DNA of 13,770 nucleotides, from the NCBI GenBank assembly GCA_024710825.1, contig JANJUA010000379.1, forward strand, positions 1 through 13,770, in the 5' to 3' direction. Shown here piece by piece: positions 1 to 6,376 of this stretch. The translations under genes were made by a program, and so were the position numbers. The notes beneath the pieces were generated by a model, which worked only from the letters and a program-made list of their open reading frames with translations, was not told where the DNA came from and ran no database searches. The DNA is from Solirubrobacteraceae bacterium. Lineage in GTDB: Bacteria > Actinomycetota > Thermoleophilia > Solirubrobacterales > Solirubrobacteraceae. Positions within the stretch are counted from its first letter, which is position 1. The number at the start of each line of letters is the position of its first letter.

Positions 1-603
1 CTGGCGCCGCTCGTCGACGCGCGCCTCGCGCGCGGCGACGTCGCCGGCGCGGCGGCCGCCGCCGAGCGGCTCGCCGCCCTCGCCGACGCCATCGGCATCC
101 GCTTCGTCCAGGCGCGCGCCGATCTGGCGGGCGCGCGCGTCGCGGTCGAAGCCTACAGGCCCGCCGACGCCGCCGAGTCGGCGCGGCGGGCGATGACGGG
201 GTTCGGCGCGCTCGCGATGCCGTTCGACGTCGCCGAGGCGCGGCTCGTCCTCGCGCGCGCCCTGGCGGCCTCGGAGCCGGCGCTCGCGCGCGACGAGGCG
301 CAGACCGCGCTCTCGGCGTTCCGCGAGCTCGGCGCGGTGCGGGCGATGGACGCCGCCGCGGGGCTGCTGCGCGAGCTCGGCGGCAGCGGCGGCCCGCGCC
401 GCCGCGCCGCGGGGGGCGAGCTGACCGCCCGCGAGCGGGAGGTGCTCGACCTGCTGGCGCTGGGGATGTCCAACGCGCGGATCGCGGAGACGCTCGTGAT
501 AACCGAGAAGACGGCGGGCCACCACGTGAGCGCCATCCTGCTGAAGCTCGGCGTGCGCAACCGGGCCGAGGCGGCGGCGCACGCCGCCCGCGCCTCCGGC
601 TGA
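1..603 (+). CDS. LuxR-family transcriptional regulator, C-terminal part (5' end outside window)
   Basis: The frame is open from the first base to the TGA at 601-603, so only the last 200 residues of a longer protein are visible. The final ~60 residues form a LuxR/FixJ-type helix-turn-helix. They show the TAREREVLDLLALGMSN start, the IAETLVITEKT recognition segment and the HH..AILLKLGVRNRAEA end typical of the family. The Ala-rich helical stretch before it resembles the TPR-like region of large LAL/MalT-type ATP-binding regulators or BTAD-like proteins, but too little is present to decide. It probably binds DNA as a dimer in the cytoplasm; the signal it senses is not visible. It ends one base before the stop of the convergent stress-protein gene, and no terminator hairpin separates them. 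The HTH call is firm; the type of the missing N-terminal part is inferred. Confidence 0.85.
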   Translation: MAPLVDARLARGDVAGAAAAAERLAALADAIGIRFVQARADLAGARVAVEAYRPADAAESARRAMTGFGALAMPFDVAEARLVLARALAASEPALARDEAQTALSAFRELGAVRAMDAAAGLLRELGGSGGPRRRAAGGELTAREREVLDLLALGMSNARIAETLVITEKTAGHHVSAILLKLGVRNRAEAAAHAARASG

Positions 604-604
604 G

Positions 605-1477
605 CTACGAGGCGCGCACGGCGAGCACGGGACACGGCGCGAGGTTGGCCAGGTGCCGCGCGGTGCTGCCCAGGAGCCGGTCGGCGACGCCGCGCCGGGC
701 GCTGGCGCCGACCACGGTCAGCAGCGGCCGGCGCTCCTCGCACTCCGACAGCAGCTCGTAGCGGGCCGTCCCCTCGCGCACGACCCCCTCGAGCTCGAGC
801 GGTCCGTCGATCCGGCCGGCGGCGGCCCGCAGCGCGCGCTCCGCCTGCGCGCGCGTCCAGTCGCGCACGCCGGGGTGCGTCTCGATCTCGATCCGGGAGG
901 GCACCAGCGGCTCCGCGACGGCCGCCAGCACCAGCTTCGCCGCGAGCGCCGCGGCGATGCCCTGGGCCTCCTCCACGACCTCCGGCATCAGCTCCGTCTC
1001 GTCGACGCCCACGAGGACGCTGCGCTCGGCGGCGGTCGGCTGCTCGCGGACGAGCAGCACCGAGCACGGCGCCTCGGCCAGCAGGCGCTGCGAGACGCTG
1101 CCCAGCAGGCGGCGCTTGAGCCCGCCCGCGCCGCGGGTCCCGGTGACGAGGAGGTCCACGCCGCCGCCGGACGCGAGCTCCAGCAGCGCGGGCGCCACCT
1201 TCTCGGCGACGAGCACCTCGCCGCGCACCGCCGCTGCCACCGGCAGCGTCGCGGCCAGCTCCGCCAGCCGCTCCGTCCAGCTCTCCTCCTCGCGCTCGAT
1301 CAGCCACTCCAGCCCGGCGGCCGCCTCCGGCAGCTCGGGTCCGAACGCGGGGGCCTCGACCACGTGCGCCAGGGTGATCTCGCGCCCGACCGCCGGTCCG
1401 AGCGCGAACGCGAGCTCGACGGCCAGGCGCGACTGCTCTTCGTCGTCGACGGCGACGAGGGTCTTCGAGAAGGCCAT
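605..1477 (-). CDS. Universal stress protein with two tandem Usp domains
   Basis: A 290-residue protein starting at the ATG at 1475-1477 (MAFSKTLVAVDDEEQS), a classic Usp opening with the ATP-binding Asp in VAVDD. An upstream in-frame Met at 1615 lies inside the divergent amidase gene and is rejected. Domain 1 covers about residues 1-145 and carries the complete nucleotide-binding motif G-2X-G-9X-G-S (GTRG...GS). Domain 2 covers about 150-290, begins SVLVGVDETE, and has the same motif with Ala in place of the second Gly (GASA...GST), so its ATP binding may be weaker. The length is normal for tandem actinobacterial Usp proteins such as those of the dormancy and hypoxia responses. It is a soluble cytoplasmic protein. 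There is no Shine-Dalgarno sequence; a TATGGT box ends 6 bases before the ATG, suggesting a leaderless transcript. The physiological trigger cannot be told from sequence. Confidence 0.93.
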   Translation of the reverse strand: MAFSKTLVAVDDEEQSRLAVELAFALGPAVGREITLAHVVEAPAFGPELPEAAAGLEWLIEREEESWTERLAELAATLPVAAAVRGEVLVAEKVAPALLELASGGGVDLLVTGTRGAGGLKRRLLGSVSQRLLAEAPCSVLLVREQPTAAERSVLVGVDETELMPEVVEEAQGIAAALAAKLVLAAVAEPLVPSRIEIETHPGVRDWTRAQAERALRAAAGRIDGPLELEGVVREGTARYELLSECEERRPLLTVVGASARRGVADRLLGSTARHLANLAPCPVLAVRAS

Positions 1478-1483
1478 GCCGTG

Positions 1484-1491
1484 ACCATAAT
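1484..1491. promoter_or_regulatory. Overlapping divergent -10 boxes between stress protein and amidase
   Basis: Only 41 bases separate the two divergent ATGs. On the minus strand TATGGT (complement of 1484-1489, a TANNNT box) lies 6 bases before the stress-protein ATG. On the plus strand CATAAT (1486-1491) lies 27 bases before the amidase ATG, with a weak TTCGAG at about -35 (1464-1469, spacer 16) and a GGTGAG ribosome-site-like sequence at 1507-1512. Because the boxes overlap, the two promoters could compete. Assigned by eye only. Confidence 0.3.
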
Positions 1492-1518
1492 GAGGCACCC
1501 GGGTACGGTGAGCCGTCG

Positions 1519-2934
1519 ATGTCGCAGCCGCACGACCTGTCCGCGCTCCACCAGGCCGCCGCCATCCGGCGCGGGGAGCTGTCGGCCGTCGAGCTCGCCG
1601 AGCACTACCTCGCACGCGCGCAGCGACGCAACGACGAGGTCGGCGCCTACGTGACGCTCGCGCCCGAGCTGGCGCTCGCGCAGGCGCGCGCGGCCGACCA
1701 CGCGCTGCGGGAGGCGGACCCGGCGACGCTGGGGCCGCTGCACGGCGTCCCCGTGCCGATCAAGGACCTCACGCCGGTCGCCGGCGTGCGCTGCACCTTC
1801 GGATCGGCCGCGTTCGCGGACTTCGTCCCGACCGCCGACGACCGGATCGCGACCGTGCTGCGGGAGGCCGGAACCACGATGCTCGGCAAGACGCACACGC
1901 CCGAGTTCGGGCTGACCGCTCATACGGAGAGCGACGTCGCGCCCCCGGCGCGCACGCCCCACGACCTCACCCGCTCGGCCTCGGGCTCCAGCGGCGGCGC
2001 CGCGGCGGCCGTCGCGGCGGGACTCGCCCCGCTCGCCCACGGCAACGACGGCGGCGGGTCCGTGCGCACCCCCGCGTCGGCCTGCGGAGTGGTGGGCCTC
2101 AAGCCCGGTCGCGGCATCGTCAGCGGCGGCGCCTCCATCGACCCGACCGGGCTGGTGACGAGCGGCGCGCTGGCCCGCAGCGTGCGGGACGCCGCCGCCC
2201 TGCTCGACGTGCTCGCGACGCCCGAGACCGGCGACCCGTTCCCCGCGCCACCACCGGCCGGCGGCTATCTCGCCGCCGCCGAGCGCGATCCCGGCCGCCT
2301 GCGGATCGGCCGCTTCCACACCCCCGCGCTCGCGGACGTCCCCGTCCACCCGGACGTGGTCGCCGGCTACGAGGCGACGAGCGAGCTGCTGGTCGAGCTG
2401 GGGCACGAGGTGGTGGACGTCGAGCCGCCGTACCGCGTACGGGACGCGGCCGGCTTCGACGCGGTGTGGGGGGTGCTCGGCGGCCTCGCGCCCGTGCCGC
2501 CCGAGCTGTCCGGGCGACTGGCCGCGATCACGAGGTGGCACCGCGAGCGGGCGGCGCGGATCGACGGCGTCGCGTATGCCCGGGCGGTCGCCGAGCTGCA
2601 CGCGGTCGCCCGCGCCGCGCTCGTGCGGCTGGCGCCGCTGCACGCCCTCCTGTCGCCGACGCTGGCGCAGCCGCCGCTGCCGGTCGGCGCGCTGCGCGAC
2701 GACGAGAATCCCGCCGCCGGCTTCGCCGCCGAGAAGGCGTTCAGCCCGTTCGCCGCGACCTTCAACGTCCTCGGCGTGCCCGCCGTCTCGCTCCCGCTGC
2801 ACTGGACGGAGGCCGCCCTGCCGATCGGCATGACGCTGTCGGGCCGCCGCGGCGAGGACGGCCGGCTCGTGGCGCTCGCCGCGCAGCTCGAGGCCGCTCG
2901 CCCGTGGAGCCGTCGCCTGCCACCGACGTGGTGA
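1519..2934 (+). CDS. Amidase-signature family hydrolase
   Basis: A 471-residue protein of normal length for the amidase-signature (AS) family, which hydrolyses C-N bonds in amides and releases ammonia or an amine. The Ser-cisSer-Lys triad is intact: Lys82 in VPIKDL, cis-Ser157 in the GSSGG motif, and the nucleophile Ser181 in GNDGGGS. The 24-residue spacing between the two serines is the same as in fatty acid amide hydrolase. The front (RRGELSAVELAEHYLAR) and LHGVPVPIKD are also standard. The protein has no signal peptide and is presumably cytoplasmic. It lacks clear GatA-specific context (no gatB or gatC nearby), so it is more likely a catabolic amidase or amide/ester hydrolase of unknown substrate than the Glu-tRNA amidotransferase subunit. 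It lies 90 bases upstream of, and co-directional with, the asparagine synthetase-glutaminase fusion, so an operon handling amide nitrogen is possible. Confidence 0.92.
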   Translation: MSQPHDLSALHQAAAIRRGELSAVELAEHYLARAQRRNDEVGAYVTLAPELALAQARAADHALREADPATLGPLHGVPVPIKDLTPVAGVRCTFGSAAFADFVPTADDRIATVLREAGTTMLGKTHTPEFGLTAHTESDVAPPARTPHDLTRSASGSSGGAAAAVAAGLAPLAHGNDGGGSVRTPASACGVVGLKPGRGIVSGGASIDPTGLVTSGALARSVRDAAALLDVLATPETGDPFPAPPPAGGYLAAAERDPGRLRIGRFHTPALADVPVHPDVVAGYEATSELLVELGHEVVDVEPPYRVRDAAGFDAVWGVLGGLAPVPPELSGRLAAITRWHRERAARIDGVAYARAVAELHAVARAALVRLAPLHALLSPTLAQPPLPVGALRDDENPAAGFAAEKAFSPFAATFNVLGVPAVSLPLHWTEAALPIGMTLSGRRGEDGRLVALAAQLEAARPWSRRLPPTW

Positions 2935-3010
2935 CCGCCGGCCGATCCGTGCTTGACTGCCTCGCGATGTCGCGGGGGCGCGCAGATCGAGTGCCTGGAC
3001 CGGCACGAAC

Positions 3011-3016
3011 GGGAGG
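3011..3016 (+). promoter_or_regulatory. Ribosome binding site fixing the start of the AsnB-glutaminase fusion
   Basis: GGGAGG lies 8 bases before the ATG at 3025. It selects the start MSGIV, which aligns with the Met-Cys-Gly-Ile-Val opening of class II amidotransferases, over the TTG at 2953, which would add 24 residues unlike any family member. This choice matters because it places Ser, not Cys, at the position of the catalytic N-terminal residue. Confidence 0.75.
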
Positions 3017-3024
3017 CGGCTGAC

Positions 3025-5571
3025 ATGTCGGGGATCGTGGCCGCCCACGGGCCGTTCGACCCGCGGATGGGCCTGCGGATGCTCGAGCGGATCGCGCACC
3101 GCGGGCCCGACGGCAGCGGCAGCCGGACGGTCGGGGACGCCTGGCTGGGGCATCGGCGCCTGGCGATCGTCGATCCCGAGGGCGGCGCGCAGCCGCTGTG
3201 CGGCGTCCGGCGGGACCTGTGGATCGTGGGCGACGGCGAGATCTACAACCACGAGCGGCTGCGGGAGCGGCTCGGCGAGAGCCGCTTCCGCACGCGCTCC
3301 GACCACGAGGCCGCGCTGCTCGCCTACGACGAGCACGGCATCGACGCGTTCGACCGCCTGTGGGGCATGTTCGCGCTGGTCATCGCCGGTACCGACGGGC
3401 GCTTCGTCGCCACGCGCGACGACTTCGGCGTCGCGCCGCTGTACTACGCCCGGCGCGACGACACGACGATCTTCGCCTCCGAGCTCAAGGCGTTCGACCC
3501 GGAGTGGCGCCCCGTCGCCCACCCCCTCCCCGCCGGCCATGCGTGGAGCCCCGTCGAGGGGCTGCGGCCTTGGCGGTCGAACGCGGTCGCCAGGCCGGTG
3601 CTGATGCGCACCCGAGGCGCCGGCGAGGCGCCGCCGGACTGGGTCTTCGACGCGGTGCGCGACAGCTTGACGAGAGCCGTCGAGCGGGCGCTCGTGGCCG
3701 ACGTGCCCATCGGCGTGTTCCTGTCGGGCGGACTGGACTCGAGCCTCATCACCGCGATCGCCGCGCGGGTCGCCCGGCGGCAGGGGTGGACGCTGCCCAC
3801 GTTCGCCGCCGGCCTCCCCGGCAGCCCGGACCTCGTCGCCGCGCGCCGCGTGGCCGAGCACCTCGGCACCGACCATCACGAGCGCGAGTTCTCGCTGGAC
3901 GAGGCGATCGCGCTGGTCCCCGAGGTGATCGGCATGCTCGAGTCCTTCGAGCCGAGCCTGGTGCACAGCGCGGTCCCGAACCACCTCGTCGCCCGGCTGG
4001 CCCGCGAGCACGTGAAGGTGGTGCTGATCGGCGAGGGCGCCGACGAGCTCTTCGCCGGCTACGCGCACTACGCGCAGATCGAGACGGCCGACGAGCTGCA
4101 CGCCGAGCTGGTCGACACCATCGGCGGCATGCACAACCTCGGCCTCCAGCGCGTCGACCGCGTGACGAGCGCGAACGGCATCGAGCCGCGGATCCCCTTC
4201 CTCGACCTCGACGTCGTCGAGCTGGCGCTCGCCCTGCCGCCGGGCTGGAAGCTCACCGACGAGGGCCGTCCGGAGAAGTGGCTGCTGCGGCGCGCCTTCG
4301 ACGGCTGGCTGCCCGACGACCTCCTGTGGCGCCCGAAGGAGCAGTTCGGCGAGGGGACCGGGATGAACGAGGTGCTGGAGGAGCACTTCGGCGCCCAGGT
4401 GACGACGGCGGAGCTCGAGTCCGAGCGAGACGTCGTCGTGCCGCCGTTGCGGACGCGCGAGGAGGTCGCCTTCCACCGCATCTTCGCCCAGCGGCTCCCG
4501 GGCGTGGCCGACAGCGAGGTCATCGGACGCTTCCTCGAGGATCCGACGTCGGACTCGCCGACGATCCGCCGGCTCATGCCTCGACTCCAGGCGCTCTACG
4601 AGCGGCATCTCGCGATCGACTCCTCCGCGATCTCGACCTACTACGAGCCGGGCAAGGGCTACTGCTCGCTGGCGGAGACCACCTCCAGCCACGACGAGTT
4701 CGCCATCAGCGTCGCGACGATCGGCGGGGAGGTGATGAGCGTGGGCGACGCCGAGCTGCCGTTCGCGCTGCAGTCGGTCTCCAAGGTGTTCGCCTACGCG
4801 CTCGCGCTGGAGGACCTCGGCCGCGAACGGCTGCTGGAGCATGTCGGCGTGGAGCCGAGCGGGGACCGGTTCAACTCGATCGTCTTCGACGAGCGCCACA
4901 ACCGGCCGTACAACGCGATGGTCAACGCCGGGGCGATCGTGACCAGCAACCTGGTGCGCGGAGCCGACGTCGACGAGAAGCTCGAGCGGATCGTCGGCAG
5001 CCTCCGCGAGTACGCGGGCAACGCGACGCTCGACGTGGACCAGGAGACGTTCGAGGGCGAGCTGCGCTCGGCCGACCACAACCGGGCGACCGCCTACCTG
5101 ATGCGCGCGCAGGGCATGGTCGAGGGAGACGTCGAGGCCGGCCTGGCGCTCTACCTCCGGCAGTGCTCGGTGAAGGTCACCTGCCCCGACCTCGCGATCA
5201 TGGGGGCCACGCTCGCCAACGGCGGCGTCAACCCCATCACCGGCGCCGCGTGCCTGCCCCGCGACCGCGTGCGCGACGTCCTCAGCGTGATGTACACGTG
5301 CGGGATGTACGACTTCGCCGGGCAATGGGCCTACGAGGTCGGAGTGCCGGCGAAGAGCGGCGTCAGCGGCGCGATCCTCTGCGTGATCCCGGGCAAGATG
5401 GGCATCGCCGTCTTCTCCCCCGGCCTGGACCCGTACGGCAACAGCGTCCGCGGGACCCGCGTGTGCCGGGAGATCTCCGCACGGCTCGGGCTCCACGTCT
5501 TCGCCACGGAGGAGGAGGACGCGATGCTCGGTCAGGCCGGCCCGGCGGCGGTGCCGGCGCGGCTGCCCTGA
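3025..5571 (+). CDS. Asparagine synthetase (AsnB-like) fused to serine-type glutaminase (GlsA-like)
   Basis: An 848-residue fusion. Residues 1-~195 are a class II glutamine amidotransferase fold (HRGPD at 25-29, RRLAIVD, GEIYNH, SDHEA). Residues ~205-510 are the ATP-pyrophosphatase synthetase domain, with P-loop SGGLDSS at 234-240, GEGADELFAGY at 336-346, RIPFLD, and Lys438 in PKEQFGEG, the lysine conserved in asparagine synthetases. From ~515 to the end is a full glutaminase of the beta-lactamase-like GlsA family: SxxK catalytic pair Ser584/Lys587 (QSVSKVF), NAGAI with Asn634, Tyr710, Tyr762, and PAKSGVSGAI near 775. The predicted chemistry is Gln to Glu + NH3 in the C-terminal part and Asp + ATP + NH3 to Asn + AMP + PPi in the synthetase part. 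The usual catalytic Cys is Ser2 and the oxyanion Asn is Asp70, so the N-terminal glutaminase is probably dead. His314 stands where an Arg is usual. No frameshift or internal stop is visible. The domain calls are firm; channelling between them is inferred. Confidence 0.93.
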   Translation: MSGIVAAHGPFDPRMGLRMLERIAHRGPDGSGSRTVGDAWLGHRRLAIVDPEGGAQPLCGVRRDLWIVGDGEIYNHERLRERLGESRFRTRSDHEAALLAYDEHGIDAFDRLWGMFALVIAGTDGRFVATRDDFGVAPLYYARRDDTTIFASELKAFDPEWRPVAHPLPAGHAWSPVEGLRPWRSNAVARPVLMRTRGAGEAPPDWVFDAVRDSLTRAVERALVADVPIGVFLSGGLDSSLITAIAARVARRQGWTLPTFAAGLPGSPDLVAARRVAEHLGTDHHEREFSLDEAIALVPEVIGMLESFEPSLVHSAVPNHLVARLAREHVKVVLIGEGADELFAGYAHYAQIETADELHAELVDTIGGMHNLGLQRVDRVTSANGIEPRIPFLDLDVVELALALPPGWKLTDEGRPEKWLLRRAFDGWLPDDLLWRPKEQFGEGTGMNEVLEEHFGAQVTTAELESERDVVVPPLRTREEVAFHRIFAQRLPGVADSEVIGRFLEDPTSDSPTIRRLMPRLQALYERHLAIDSSAISTYYEPGKGYCSLAETTSSHDEFAISVATIGGEVMSVGDAELPFALQSVSKVFAYALALEDLGRERLLEHVGVEPSGDRFNSIVFDERHNRPYNAMVNAGAIVTSNLVRGADVDEKLERIVGSLREYAGNATLDVDQETFEGELRSADHNRATAYLMRAQGMVEGDVEAGLALYLRQCSVKVTCPDLAIMGATLANGGVNPITGAACLPRDRVRDVLSVMYTCGMYDFAGQWAYEVGVPAKSGVSGAILCVIPGKMGIAVFSPGLDPYGNSVRGTRVCREISARLGLHVFATEEEDAMLGQAGPAAVPARLP

Positions 5572-5708
5572 GCCGCATCGCGCGTGAGCTCGACACTTCC
5601 TCGAGGAGCTGCATGGCCGCCCTGATCCCGTCGCGCACCGACCCGGTGGTCAACGACCGCGCGATGAGCTCCTGACTCTCCTCGCGTACGAGCCGCTGGA
5701 CGCGGAAG
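5572..5708 (-). other. Intergenic stretch with a coding-like minus-strand remnant (uncertain)
   Basis: Between the fusion stop and the yceI promoter, one minus-strand frame is open from about 5720 down past 5575. It encodes a plausible, helix-rich peptide (reading VREESQELIARSL, then RDGIRAAMQLLEEV) with nearly all codons ending in G or C. No ribosome site or start codon precedes it, the only Met lies inside it, and upstream it would run antisense through yceI. It may be the decayed tail of a lost gene or just chance in GC-rich DNA. I recognise no family. Confidence 0.2.
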
Positions 5709-5750
5709 TAGTTGCGACGACAACTTCTTGCTATAGTTGTTGACGCAATC
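5709..5750. promoter_or_regulatory. Two MarR-type operator palindromes flanking the yceI -10 box
   Basis: Two copies of TAGTTG start at 5709 and 5734, 25 bp apart. The first continues as AGTTG-N6-CAACT (5710-5725, perfect arms), the second as AGTTG-N6-CAATC (5735-5750, arms partly matched). Together they also form a larger inverted repeat, TTGCGACGACAAC (5712-5724) against GTTGTTGACGCAA (5736-5748), 11 of 13 pairs. MarR-family dimers commonly bind AGTTG/CAACT-type palindromes, and the second copy overlaps the -10 hexamer, as expected for a repressor. The marR gene at 6377 is the natural candidate ligand. The repeats are seen; the binding protein is inferred. Confidence 0.55.
5729..5737 (+). 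promoter_or_regulatory. Extended -10 promoter of the YceI gene
   Basis: TGCTATAGT is an extended -10 element (TG-N-TATAGT) in the most AT-rich spot of this part of the window, about 35 bases before the ATG. A -35 at the usual spacing is not evident; TTGCGA at 5712 is only 14 bases upstream. Extended -10 promoters often need no -35. The predicted transcript start is near 5744. Confidence 0.5.
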
Positions 5751-5771
5751 GCTTCCTCAAGGAGAGACACC

Positions 5772-6323
5772 ATGGCAAACGCAACGCTCGCCCCCACCGG
5801 AACCTGGGTCGTCGACGCCGGCCATTCCAAGGTCGGCTTCGCCGTCAAGCACATGGGCATCGCCACCGTCCGCGGCGAGTTCACCGAGTTCGAGGGCACG
5901 CTGGAGATCGGCGACGACCTCTCGAGCGCCAAGGCGCGCGGCACGGTGAAGGCCGCCTCGGTCGACACCAACGAGTCCCAGCGCGACGAGCACCTGCGCT
6001 CGGCGGACTTCTTCAACGCCGAGGTCCACCCCGACCTGGAGTTCGAGTCGACCGCGATCGAGCCGATCGACGACGAGACCTTCCGCATCACCGGCGACCT
6101 GACGATGAACGGCGTGACCAACGAGGTCGTCCTCACGGCTGAGATCAACGGCACCGACGTCGATCCCTGGGGCAACGAGCGGATCGGGCTCGAGGTCACC
6201 GGCCAGATCAACCGCGGCGACTACGGCATGAAGTTCAACCAGGCCCTCGGCAGCGGCAACATGCTCGTCGCCGACAAGGTCAAGCTCGCCCTCGACATCT
6301 CCGCCGCCAAGCAGGCCGCGTAG
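5772..6323 (+). CDS. YceI-family (lipocalin-like, polyisoprenoid-binding fold) protein
   Basis: A 183-residue protein. The start at 5772 is supported by AAGGAG at 5759-5764, seven bases before the ATG; an in-frame Met at 5712 lies in the promoter region and is rejected. The opening TWVVDAGHSKVGFAVKHMG is the characteristic YceI signature (W-x-x-D-x-x-H-S, then F-x-V-K-H). It is followed by the family's alternating beta strands, including a segment on Asn/Glu-rich exclusion (DTNESQRDEHLRSADFF) and GDLTMNGVT. YceI proteins form a lipocalin-like barrel, shown for a bacterial homologue to hold a polyisoprenoid quinone-like chain, and are often induced by stress. This copy has no signal peptide, unlike the periplasmic E. 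coli protein, so it is probably cytoplasmic. It is likely controlled by the two palindromes at 5709-5750 and by the MarR encoded just downstream. The substrate is unknown. Confidence 0.92.
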   Translation: MANATLAPTGTWVVDAGHSKVGFAVKHMGIATVRGEFTEFEGTLEIGDDLSSAKARGTVKAASVDTNESQRDEHLRSADFFNAEVHPDLEFESTAIEPIDDETFRITGDLTMNGVTNEVVLTAEINGTDVDPWGNERIGLEVTGQINRGDYGMKFNQALGSGNMLVADKVKLALDISAAKQAA

Positions 6324-6333
6324 ATCTCCACGG

Positions 6334-6362
6334 GCCGGCCGGCGCCGCGAGCGCCGGCCGGC
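6334..6362 (+). terminator. Strong GC hairpin between yceI and marR
   Basis: GCCGGCCGGCGC (6334-6345) and GCGCCGGCCGGC (6351-6362) are perfect 12-bp complements around the 5-base loop CGCGA, starting 11 bases after the yceI stop. No T tract follows, so it is not a canonical intrinsic terminator, though T-poor hairpins are common in high-GC actinobacteria. It could end the yceI transcript, stabilise its 3' end, or attenuate read-through into marR. Confidence 0.55.
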
Positions 6363-6376
6363 GCGTCGATCCCCCG

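Noticed and set aside
2953..2990. TTGACT as a -35 box for the fusion gene
   Set aside because: No -10-like sequence follows at 16-19 bases; the region is GC-rich.
2953..3024. TTG start that would lengthen the AsnB-glutaminase fusion by 24 residues
   Set aside because: It has no ribosome site, the added residues do not resemble the family, and GGGAGG lies at the right distance from the ATG at 3025.
1300..5496. A 1398-codon open frame on the minus strand across the amidase and the AsnB-glutaminase fusion
   Set aside because: It is antisense to genes with clear catalytic motifs, is rich in Arg, Ala, His and Asp with no recognisable domain, and is typical of long shadow frames in very GC-rich DNA.
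5712..5737. TTGCGA paired with TATAGT as a standard -35/-10 promoter
   Set aside because: The spacer is only 14 bases; the extended -10 (TGCTATAGT) explains the promoter better, and TTGCGA belongs to the palindrome.
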